64,000 nucleotides of DNA from contig JAJVDF010000249.1 of assembly GCA_022410635.1 (NCBI GenBank), forward strand, positions 348,879-412,878, written 5' to 3'. Positions 55,309-64,000 of the stretch are shown in pieces; the stretch's first letter is position 1; each line of letters begins with the position of its first letter. The position numbers were made by a program, and so were the translations under genes. The notes beneath the pieces were generated by a model that saw only the letters and a list, made by a program, of their open reading frames with translations, searched no databases and was not told where the DNA came from. This DNA is from Tretioscincus oriximinensis (taxonomy: Eukaryota; Chordata; Lepidosauria; Squamata; Gymnophthalmidae).

Positions 55309-55758
55309 TGTTGGATAATTAAATCTATTCCAAATAGCAGAATGCAGCAGCTTCCAGAACTCAGGAACCTAGTTGAATCTTCTCTTGAAGAAAAATAATC
55401 ACAGAATGCACAAAATAGCTCATTCCAAAAAGGAAGGTTCAGTCTTTATTTACAGTATATACACACAGCAAGAGAGTAACAAAAAAGTAAAACACATATA
55501 AGACTTGTATCTAAGCTTACACAAAAAGATCTGAAGAACTTTAGCAGGTTCTTATAAAAATGAAACAGTTCTTTGAAGACGACTCATGCAAAAACTACCC
55601 TCACATAGAATAAGGGAGTGGAAACATCTTATCTGTAAATTTCACACGCTCAGTATCCACGGACATACAGTCACGAGAATTGAACAGGGTGATAAGCAAA
55701 GGAACACCTGGCTTAGCTAGCAGTTAATATTCCAACTAATAATTTTATTTATCCAACT
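55309..55758 (-). mobile_element. LTR of a Ty1/copia-like retrotransposon, 450 bp
   Basis: The inner border is TGTTGGAT (55309-55316), next to the copia-type primer site. The outer border is ATCCAACT (55751-55758), its inverse in 7 of 8 bases, giving TG...CA-type ends with one mutation. In minus sense there is a TATA-like TTTTTATAAG (about 55550-55559) and an AATAAA signal (plus 55445-55450). No coding sequence is present. Orientation and class rest on the primer site. Confidence 0.72.
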
Positions 55759-55928
55759 GTTGGTTTATCAGTAACATTCTAGAAGGGATCAGCAATGGCT
55801 GCTGATTGATCAGGGACCCAATGACATTTCTGTCCATTGGCAGCTCCAGTTCTAATTAAGCTGCCTGTTGCGAAAATCATTTTCATAATAAATTGTTAAA
55901 AGGCTTGATTCTCCAAAGACTTCCAGGG

Positions 55929-56438
55929 TAGGCTGACCAGATCACCCCTTTTGGTGTGTGTGTGTGTCAGAAATCTGGTTTTGGAGTGCCTCACGGATAG
56001 CTCAGTTGCTAAGGAATCCTTCTCTCAGCTGGGAGATGGGGTTTCGAAGCCCTGTGTCGGACGTGGGGAGGGGTGAGCACCTTCCACTAGCCTGTAGCTC
56101 TAGCCAACCCAGCTATTCGAAAACAAGAATTGCAAGAAATTGCAACTGACTGCAAGTAGATACATGGGAACCACCAGACCTGGTGGGGAAGATAGAATGT
56201 GAGCCTTCGGGCAAAAATACCCTTGTAAGCCGCTTTGAGTCCCTTTGAAAGGTGAGAAAAGCGGGGTATAAGAACCCAGTTCTTCTTCTTCTTCTTTGCT
56301 GAGGAAATTCTTTTTCAAAAAAAGATTTTTTTTCGGAAAAAAATTCTTTTTTAATTTTTTTTTTNCCGCAGGAGAAACCGGGAGGCACTGCAAAACTGTG
56401 TTTTCAGCTCCCCAAAAAGGGGTCATCTGATCAGCCTA
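55929..56438. mobile_element. Family A hairpin MITE, copy 15, split by a SINE
   Basis: Left part TAGGCTGACCAGATCACC to GAGTGCCTCACGG, right part TTTGCTGAGGAAATTC to GATCAGCCTA. Flanks TTCCAGGG (55921-55928) and TTCCAGGA (56439-56446) are 7 of 8. Removing the SINE restores CCTCACGG-TTTGCTGAGGAA, which equals the arm of copy 1. Confidence 0.95.
55993..56296 (+). mobile_element. GAA/TTC-tailed SINE (type 1), nested in family A
   Basis: Head CACGGATAGCTCAGTTGCT, B-box region GGGTTTCGAAGCCC, body GCAAGAAATTGCAACTGACT, tail TATAAGAACCCAGTTCTTC with a short (TTC)n. Close in sequence to 45473-45806, with a well-kept pol III head. Confidence 0.95.
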
Positions 56439-56449
56439 TTCCAGGAGCA

Positions 56450-57360
56450 TCACAGAAGTATTTTACAATACTTTGCTGAATATTGCTAACGTGGCATCTC
56501 GAAAGACAGTCTCTGCCCAACTACAGGCCTAGTAGAAGCAACCAAGTATAGACACTGAATATATCGGCTCTTACCAAGCATTCTTTACTTTCTCTTATTT
56601 TGCCATCCACGCTCCGAGTACCACTGTCTATATGTCAAACAGCATCCTCGAGAAACATTCAGAAAGCATGGGAAAATTGGGTCATAGTTTACTGTTTTCA
56701 CGAACACTCATTTCTAACCTTTTTAGAACACACGATATAAAAGATGTGGAAATCTTGAAGTCGATTTATAACTGTGGAATTCTAATTCTTATTGCAGAAG
56801 ATAAAAAATGCACTTGAATAGTTCAGAATTACATTTTCCAACCTGTGATATGAACAACAAATTAATCTCAACTAACACGTTAGGGTAACTATTTGTAATA
56901 AAACAAATGTTACACACAGACATGGTTTAAAATTAGTAGCTACAGAGTATTTTTACTTGGTTTTACAGCTTGTATGTGTACTCAGAGGCATACGTTCCCT
57001 TAGGAAGCAACTTATAAACAGACAAACATTATGTTTGTAACAGCAGATCACAAATACACATAAGCATACAAGGAATTGCTGAAAAATATAGTCTAAATGA
57101 ATGTTTCCACAATGGACTATTACAGTGTAATGAATTTGATCAGATACAGGCAGTAAATAACATTCGTTTTAAAATAAAAAATGGGAGCGGTTCCATATGA
57201 TTTCAGAATTTGGAAGAACATAAATTTAAATGTTTTAAAAGAGCTTTCACACAAAGAAACACATTTTATTGATGTTATATGAAGTGAAGCCCGATCCATT
57301 CTTTCAATTCAACATTCCTGGTTGGAAGGAAAAGAGACTTCTTTATTTGTATACAATTTA
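56450..57360. other. Unique sequence, no feature seen
   Basis: Nothing recognisable. Confidence 0.45.
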
Positions 57361-57368
57361 TGCCAAGT

Positions 57369-57556
57369 TAGGCTGACCAGTTGTCCCCTTTTGGAGGGGT
57401 TGAAAACCTAGTTTTGGGGTGCCTCTCAGTTTTTTCTGAGGAAATTTTTTTCAAAAAAAGATTTTTTTAATTTTTTTTTCCTCAGAATGAACGGGCGGGA
57501 GGCACCCCAAAAACGGGTTTTCAACCCCCCTCAAAAGGGGTCATCTGGTCAGCCTA
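57369..57556. mobile_element. Family A hairpin MITE, copy 16
   Basis: Begins TAGGCTGACCAGTTGTCC and ends GGTCAGCCTA. Perfect 8-bp duplication TGCCAAGT (57361-57368 and 57557-57564). One of the best templates for the family. Confidence 0.96.
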
Positions 57557-57564
57557 TGCCAAGT

Positions 57565-58160
57565 ATAACGTAGATTTTCTTTCTGCATGCCCAGGAATCT
57601 GAGATGCTTCCTATAAATCACTTCACCTGGACTACACTAGATGCTTGGCATTGTAATTCTTACAATTTTTAATTAGAAATCATAAGAATATATAGTTCTA
57701 TATACTGAAGAACGGATGTTGGAGAAGATACATTTCCATTAAAAGGATGATAGCATGTATAATAAGTAAGATGAAGGCTCAGAACATAAATATACTTGTT
57801 ACCCTTTAAGTTTGATACAATATACAAATTTAGTGATTAAAGTTTCAATCTTGTTTTGACTGAAAATGAAATCTTGCTCAAGTAAATGAATATTTATCAA
57901 ATAATTCCTTTTAAACTTCCTATTATAGCTCCCAATAACATTTAAGATGCAATCCCATAATATTCAAGGTGCAATTTTAAATTTCTTAGCCACTCAAATC
58001 TCTATTTCTACATTCGTAAAGGTCAGTTAGATCTATTTGGAGTCATCCTTGTACCTAGTAACTATGAAGAGCTGACCTGTCTCAAGCTTTTGATGTTCAA
58101 CACACAGCAAACAATTTTTAGAGCAACCTAATTTGATCAAGTCCAAGAAATCTGTACCAA
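57565..58160. other. Unique AT-rich sequence, no feature seen
   Basis: No family signature. Confidence 0.45.
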
Positions 58161-58164
58161 AGGT

Positions 58165-58393
58165 AAAGAAGAAGAACTGGGGTTTTATACCCTGNTTTTT
58201 TCATCTTTCAAAGGGACTCAAAGTGGCTTACAAGGGTATTTTTGCCTGAAGGCTGACATTCTATCTTCCCCACCAGGCTGTAGTGGTTCCCACGTATCTA
58301 TTTGCAGTCAGTTGCAATTTCTTGCAATTCTTGCTTTCAAATATCTATAGGCTAGTGGAAGGTGCTCATCCCCACCCCACATCCGACACATGC
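58165..58393 (-). mobile_element. GAA-tailed SINE (type 1), head truncated
   Basis: Antisense: AAAGAAGAAGAACTGGGG, TCTTTCAAAGGGACTCAAAG, TTCCCCACCAGGCTG, TTGCAATTTCTTGCAATTC, ending near CCACATCCGACAC. Confidence 0.92.
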
Positions 58394-58489
58394 CTCTATG
58401 GGATAAGCAAGTCCTGCCCAGTTTCTTTTCATACCAGATTCATAGTCAACCAAGGGGGTGGGGGGCTAAAAAGTTCCAAAGGCCTGTAG

Positions 58490-58925
58490 TTAACATAACA
58501 ACATAAGAAGATCCATCCTGGATCAGGCCAGAGCCCATCTAGTGCACCTGGGCAGTCTGAATAGAGGAAAGTAAAATATGCATCTTTGCATGACTCCCTG
58601 TAAATGGTATCTCAGGAGTCCTGCCTGTTGCTCCATCCCTGAGGCAACATCCAAACATCCATCCTAGTACCCATTTATACACTTGGTGTCCATAAACCTG
58701 TCTAGACCTGTCTTGAAACTATCCAAGGTGTTAGCTAGCACTACCTCTTCAGGAAGTAAATTCCACAGGTCGATGACCCTCTGGGTGAAAAAATACTTTC
58801 CTTTGTCTGTTCTCACATTTCTACCCATCAGCTTTAAGGAGTGCCCTCTGGTCCTAGTGTTGTGTGATAGAGAAAACATTTTTCTCTATTCATCCTGTCC
58901 ATCCCATGCATGATTTTGTATGGAA
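58490..58925 (-). mobile_element. CR1 LINE 3' end with ORF2 C-terminus
   Basis: Antisense, longest copy here. On the minus strand 58664-58879 encodes RVIDLWNLLPEEVV, then LDSFKTGLDRFMDTK, preceded by TRGHSLKL, the C-terminal signature of CR1 ORF2. Then comes the 3' UTR ending in the CATAAGAACATAAG-type tail (here slightly changed, at 58490-58512). 5'-truncated. Confidence 0.93.
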
Positions 58926-58975
58926 GATCATAAGAAGAGCCATACTGGATCAGGCCAGAGCCCATCTAGTTAAGG
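58926..58975 (-). mobile_element. CR1 LINE tail fragment
   Basis: GATCATAAGAAGAGCCATAC, TGGATCAGGCCAGAGCCC and ATCTAGT, a second antisense CR1 3' terminus directly abutting the previous one. Confidence 0.88.
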
Positions 58976-58979
58976 TTTG

Positions 58980-59312
58980 GGGTTTATATAGTGCAGGAGG
59001 AGAAACATATCATAGATGTGTGTTGTTGCACTGTCAAAATGGATCCTTGCAATATACTCAAGAAATCTGCTGGCAGACCAACCCACCCCAGGCATTTGGA
59101 GCCTCCTAGTCTGATCTCATCGAGTCTACACTTTGTCCTATGCTGATGGAGCACAAAGGGCAGTCACAGCTCTCCCATTTGACTGTCCCAGTAGTATGGA
59201 AGAACATTTCCTAGCACACTTGCTTGCCATAGTAGTAAATGCAAAAATTATCTTCAGATTGCCTTACTCCCAAAGCACAAACAGCACAAAATAAACAGGA
59301 AGCATTAAAGCT
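58980..59312. other. Unique sequence, no feature seen
   Basis: Nothing recognisable. Confidence 0.45.
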
Positions 59313-59320
59313 CTGCTGTG

Positions 59321-59932
59321 TAGGATTGCCATACATCCCGGGAAGGCGGGACAATCCTGGTTTGGGGGACTAAAATATAGTCCCCTCCGGGTTTTAAGAT
59401 AAAATCCCGGATTTTTACATTCCCNGATGCTGCAACAGGGAATGTAAATATGCAGAATTTTAAAGAAAAAGCAGCCGTCAGAGCTGACGGCTGCAGCCCG
59501 GCAATGCTTTCCGGGGTCCTGGAAGGAACCTCGGAGCGTGCCGTAGCTGCTCCAATGCTGGAGGCGGAGTTTCGCGTCAGGGAAACGCGCCAACTCGCCT
59601 CCAGCGGAGCAAAAAAGCCTGNGTTCGTGACAGGAGGACAGTTCTGTTCTTCTGTCACAAACCCAGGCGTTTTTGCACTGCTGGAGGCGAGTTGGCGTGC
59701 TCTGCCTGATTCGAAAACCCACCTCCAGCTTTGGAGCAGCTACGCACACACACGGACACTTGTGGTGAGATAGGCAGAAGAGAGGTTCTGCCTGTCTCAC
59801 TACAAGNGTCTGTATGTGCGCGCATGTGTGTGCGTGTGTGCGCGCGCTTGTATATGTGTGTGTGCACGCGCGTGCACGTACCCCCACCCCACCCCCATCC
59901 CGGTTTTGGGCTGCCAAAATATGGCAGCCCTA
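59321..59932 (+). mobile_element. Family B inverted-repeat element, copy 3 (longest)
   Basis: Starts TAGGATTGCCATACATCC and ends ATATGGCAGCCCTA. The inner arms GGAGGCGGAGTTTCGCG...GCCTCCAGCGG and CTGCTGGAGGCGAGTTGGCG pair around GACAGGAGGACAGTTCTG and TTCTGTCAC. Imperfect flanks TGCTGTG and TGCTGATG. Holds a (CA)/(TG)-rich stretch at 59740-59880. The 217-codon minus frame over it is a composition artefact. Confidence 0.85.
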
Positions 59933-59939
59933 TGCTGAT

Positions 59940-61428
59940 GTCACCTGAAGTCAGACATCTGCCTTTTGAGCCAGCTGAAAGTGTTATTTTAGAAGATCAC
60001 CAAAAACCTTTAATTGTATTAATTCTTCTACCTACCAAGAAATTGTACACTTTTCAGAGATTTGCCTGAATCAAAGGGGGAAAAAAGAATCTGTAGGAAG
60101 CAAATGAAGATTGTACAAAACAACATGAATGTATCAAAACATAACTCTGAGCTTGTTTTCTTAAGAAATGAATATGAATGCATCTTTAGGAGAAAATATA
60201 AACTGTTCAAATAACACCCACGGGCACTAACAATGATTTGTTAAGGGATTTCCACCATTTTGTAAACCGTATGTAGAACCACACCATTTAAATACAGTGT
60301 AATACACCCAGTTGTCATTTGTCTGGCACTCTATTCATCTTTCTCATCATAAAGACTCTGATACAAGCTTCAGCTTTANTTGTTCAACGGAGTGGAATTG
60401 CCTTGATCATAAACGCCACCCTCTGTATATTTTCATTGGCTTTTAAAAGTGAAACCTTGATAGCCTGTTTCATACCCTCGCTGTTTCCACAAGTAACGTT
60501 TTCTTCCCTATGCAGCAAACTCTAGTATTCTTACTATTAGCAGCAGAAAGCAAAAATACTGACCTTCTTGTCAAATGTTAACTCTTTCAGCCCAAAGTGC
60601 CACTGGAAAGTTCTCAAAAGCTATTCACCCCTTTAAAACAGAAAGCTTCAATCTGGATTTCCCCAGAAGAGTGGCATTTAAAAAGCTCATCATGTTGTAT
60701 AACCATGGAAATAGTGAAAAACATACATTCCCAAACAAATATTACTTTTTCTCAATGGTATGAAGTAATTAAAGCCATGTGTGTAAATCTATGATCCGTG
60801 CAGTAGTTCAAGCTGCAGCTAATAGAAAATACAGAGAATGAACTCTGCCATATAAAAGATTCTTGTTACAGAAATATAATGTGAAAACCAGATGGAGACA
60901 GAAACCCTTAATCACAGATGGGAATGTAATCACTGGCATACAGAATATTTTTTTTATCAATCTTAACCATATGCGAAATGTATTTATTTTGTGCAGAATG
61001 TAATAACTTGAGAGAGGCTTCTATTTGAAATCAGTTAACCTCATAGTCAAAGCACTTTTATCTTATTCCCTCCACTCCTTTCCAAGATATTCACTCGAGC
61101 CAAGGTTTTAAAAAGAGGAGTCGTTTGGCCTGGCAAATCATTCCTGCATCAGTTTATCATTCAAAAAGTGCTTTGGATGTAAAGACTACACATATCACAA
61201 TCAACATAAAAGAAAATCAAGTATAGTTACCAATTTCTGAATTGCATAGTTATTGTCAGGGATGCCTTCATCACCTAAATATACACAAGATTGTATTACC
61301 ACTGAGTTAAGTCTTTTTCATCTTGCAAAAGAAGAGAAAATTTGTTCGGTAATAAAGAACCATGGGGAAATGCAACAGAAGCCAGACACGTGAATTTATT
61401 TTGCCAATTCAGTTGGTATAAAAATTAA
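59940..61428. other. Repeat-poor block with CNE-like texture
   Basis: 1.5 kb without recognised elements. 60230-60850 has balanced composition with TAATTA, CCATTTAAA and CAGCTG-type sites. Not coding in any frame over a useful length. Confidence 0.3.
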
Positions 61429-61430
61429 CA

Positions 61431-61906
61431 AACCGGTCTTGAAAGAGCTGCACTGGCTGCCCATCCACTACCGAGCTCAACTCCAAGTGTTGACTTTAAC
61501 TCACATAACTTGGGCCCCAAATTCCTAAAGGAAGGCCTTCTCCCATACCAACCTGCCCATGCCTTAAGACTTGCAGGGGAGACCCTGCGGTTGTACTACC
61601 CCTTTCAACAGCCAGTGGAGTGGGAACCCGGGACAGGGCCTTCTCTGTGGTTTCCCCTCGTCTTTGGAATAGTCTCCCCCTTGAGGTGCGTCTGTTATCA
61701 TCGTTGTATTCTTTTAGAAGGTCCTTGAAGACGCACCTCTTTTACCTGGCCTTTGGCTGAAGAAATGTCATCTCTGTCCCTACTTTTAAATATTGTTTTA
61801 TACTGTTTTAATTTTGTAGTGATGTTTTACTGTTTTGGCCACCCTGAGACCTTTGGGTATAGGGTGGGGTATAAGTATAAATAGACAAATAAAATAAATA
61901 TATTTT
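61431..61906 (+). mobile_element. L2-clade LINE 3' end, best copy
   Basis: Plus sense: GAAAGAGCTGCACTGGCTGC encodes the KELHWLPI motif that ends the L2-type ORF2 core. Then CAGCCAGTGGAGTGGGAACC, CTTGAAGACGCACCTCTTTT, CTGGCCTTTGGCTGAAGAAA, GACCTTTGGGTATAGGG and GGTATAAGTATAAATAG tail. One frameshift; 5'-truncated. Template for 20624, 37755 and 41229. Confidence 0.93.
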
Positions 61907-61909
61907 AAG

Positions 61910-63390
61910 ACTCAGAATTTACAGCTAGTAGCCACGACAGAAATTTAGGCATTAATAAAAACTGCATGTCCTCCTAAAATGTTTTGTCTACATTCTGTCT
62001 TGGCCAAAGTGTAGAAACAGTCTAGGTGTGAATCCTTAGTTATGGTTTGACTGTAACCACTTCAGACCTAAAACTAATCCTACACTTACTGATAGTGCAG
62101 GATCACAGCAGGTTCTTTTCGCAGATACTGCTGTATGGTCTACGTGATCATTCACACGCTGTTTTCTTTTCACTTTCTTTCCACTACGATGACTTCATTG
62201 CCCCATGATTTGGTGGCACTTATGTCATCCTAGAGCAAGAAAAATGAAACAAAACAAGTATATCTCACTTTAATAAATCATCAAGGAAAAGCAACTTTAA
62301 TTGTTCCCCCCCCCCCTCCAATGTAACAAGATACACAGTATGCCACTATATTGGCTGGTAAAGCACACATTTATGTAACCACCAAAAAGCGTGACTGCCC
62401 ATGAACAAATGGTAGCATTGTTACACAGCTCAGAATTTTGCACAAGATCTTCAGATAAGCACCACCACCACATGCCAGTGGTGATCACTCTTTTCTCATG
62501 TTGCTGCCACTGCCTTGTGGACAGCAGCACAATAATCATATAATCATTTGATTACATAGTTATTGTTTATAATGACAGAAAGGTGTGCGTGTGGATGCAG
62601 CTTAAGAAAGAAAATACTCTGGTAGTGTGCTCCATAGATCCCAAATTCAAACTAGTTTGCTCTACTAGCACACTCCCATTGACCAATATACCATGGAAGA
62701 CCTTGTACAAGGGCAACAAGATTTAGCACCACAATAGGTCCCTCATACCTTTGAAGCTTCCAGAGACTTTCCTTGTCAACTCCAAAGCTGGGACAAGCTT
62801 CAGAGCTGGTGCTTGTCCTGGAGCAAGACAGATTCAAATATGGATGACGTGCTTCCATGTCAAGACTCAGCTGTGCTAGCAAAATCCAGTCTACTGAAGA
62901 AAATTGCAGGAAAGCCATAGAACTATGTAGCTCAGTAATTGCAAGAGACCATCCTTAACATCATGATATAATTAATTACAAAGACAAGCAAAAGTGTTTT
63001 AATATTTTTTGTATTTTCTAATATTTGAATCTTTTTGTATAATCTTGTTAAGCATAGTATACACATACAAAACTCTAAAAGGTTTTTCTTAATTTGGAAC
63101 AACATGGAAGTGTTAAAAAAGGAACATCCTTACCATAACTATTTCACTGCCATGCTCAACGAACAAGTTCATCATAAAATAATTTCATTGGTTGGTCTGA
63201 GTGGATACACAACCCAATTCACCCAATATAGGCAGAACTAACTCCATACAGCATGACAACTTCCAGAGACATCAGCTGCATTCCCAAGTTGNCCAAGAGA
63301 GGAGAAGGGATAAGGGGAAGTAAGAGAAAGAGGTAGGGAGATGGAATGAAAGTAACAAAAGAAGGGAAAAAAGACTTATTAGAAATAATG
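61910..63390. other. Unique sequence, no feature seen
   Basis: A C run at 62306-62318. Frames at 62297-62539 and 62652-62918 have no domain. Confidence 0.4.
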
Positions 63391-63395
63391 TAAAA

Positions 63396-63640
63396 CAGTG
63401 ATTCCCAAAGTGGGCAATACTCTTCATCTGGGGGCGCTAAAGATATTGAAGGGGAAGAACAAAGAAGGGAAAATGGCTCCTGGCGTGGGAATTTATACCC
63501 CCATTGCCTGGAGGACACGTCACTTCCCCTGGTCGGCCTCCTAGAGAGTCTCCCTCATTCCTCCTTGGCAACTTCATGGTGCTACTGCAGCCGCGGCAGC
63601 AGCCAATTTACGGTGGCAGCGTACAGTTGGAGAGAAAAAA
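63396..63640. mobile_element. Possible hAT terminus
   Basis: CAGTGATTCCCAAAGTGGGC is a typical hAT-type end (CAGNG followed by TTCCCAAA). No matching inverse end or target duplication is found, so the extent is a guess. Confidence 0.4.
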
Positions 63641-63797
63641 AATGAAATAATTCTGAATGTATGAATAGTACAGAATCCTGAAGGTTGCTTATTTCTATAG
63701 ATATTTGAAAATGTCAGAGCAGAATAAAAATATTTGAGAGACACATTAGGTAGGAAAAGTGCAAGAAAATAGATTACTGAGATGCACTACAATTATA

Positions 63798-63875
63798 TAC
63801 TGCTCAAAACAATTAAGGGAACACATTAGCATACGCTGTTATGTTAAAGTGTTCCATTAATTATTTTGAGCAGTA
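63798..63875. mobile_element. Tc1/mariner-type hairpin MITE, 78 bp
   Basis: TACTGCTCAAAACAATTAAG and its inverse TTAATTATTTTGAGCAGTA close a near-perfect hairpin centred on ATACGCTGTTAT, with TA at each border (the TA target of Tc1/mariner). Uninterrupted relative of 5879-6155. Confidence 0.92.
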
Positions 63876-64000
63876 TATATTGGAGCAGTTTAAATTCAAT
63901 ACAAGTAGGTGTCACTAGCTGATATACGAAAGAACTGGAATAAGAAATGACTGGAAAGATGACTGGAAAAAATATTGGATTTTATTAATAATAACAATAC
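63876..64000. other. Unique AT-rich sequence to window end
   Basis: No feature seen. Confidence 0.5.

Noticed and set aside
1509..57556. Rho-independent terminators, suggested by GC stems followed by T runs in the hairpins
   Set aside because: Eukaryotic context; the T runs are loops of transposon palindromes.
59264..59917. 217-codon minus frame with His/Thr repeats
   Set aside because: Lies on the family B element and its (CA)n stretch; contains unresolved bases and no known domain.

Overview
This is a vertebrate nuclear, intergenic or intronic window with no protein-coding gene that I can support. The repeat content points to a sauropsid, most likely a squamate reptile (lizard type). It has CR1 LINE 3' ends with the ATAGAATCATAG and CATAAGAACATAAG tails, L2-clade LINE 3' ends with a TATAAGTATAAATAAATAA tail, tRNA-headed SINEs, and many short inverted-repeat DNA transposons. 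I cannot name the species. Nearly all long reading frames fall in low-complexity DNA or in the arms of hairpin elements and are not genes.

Layout. 1-994 is the 5' LTR plus primer-binding site of a minus-strand LTR retroelement whose body runs off the left edge; the primer site matches the 3' end of tRNA-Leu. From 1 kb to about 31.7 kb the sequence is unique AT-rich DNA studded with a hairpin MITE (called family A here), CR1 and L2 LINE 3' ends, two SINE families and several other inverted-repeat families (B to H). About 28.4-37.3 kb is comparatively repeat-poor. It holds a possible 5' exon on the minus strand (splice donor near 29.94 kb) and stretches that read like conserved non-coding sequence. 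37.5-51 kb has LINE and SINE copies, two long GAA arrays grown from SINE tails (one runs into a 260-base assembly gap at 47992-48251), and a 0.6 kb pyrimidine tract followed by a purine tract. 51-59.9 kb is again rich in nested transposons and includes a Ty1/copia-like LTR (55309-55758) whose primer site matches the anticodon arm of initiator tRNA-Met, the half-tRNA priming signature of copia elements. 59.9-64 kb is mostly unique, with one L2 LINE end and a near-perfect 78-bp Tc1/mariner-type hairpin.

The strongest finding is family A: sixteen copies of a nearly full-length palindrome of about 180-200 bp, beginning TAGGCTGACC and ending GGTCAGCCTA, most with 7-8 bp target-site duplications. 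One copy sits inside a Tc1-type MITE for which an uninterrupted relative exists at 63798-63875, so the insertion and its duplication can be read directly. Other copies are nested in an L2 LINE, in a SINE and in another palindrome, and one has itself been hit by a SINE, which gives a relative chronology of transposition.
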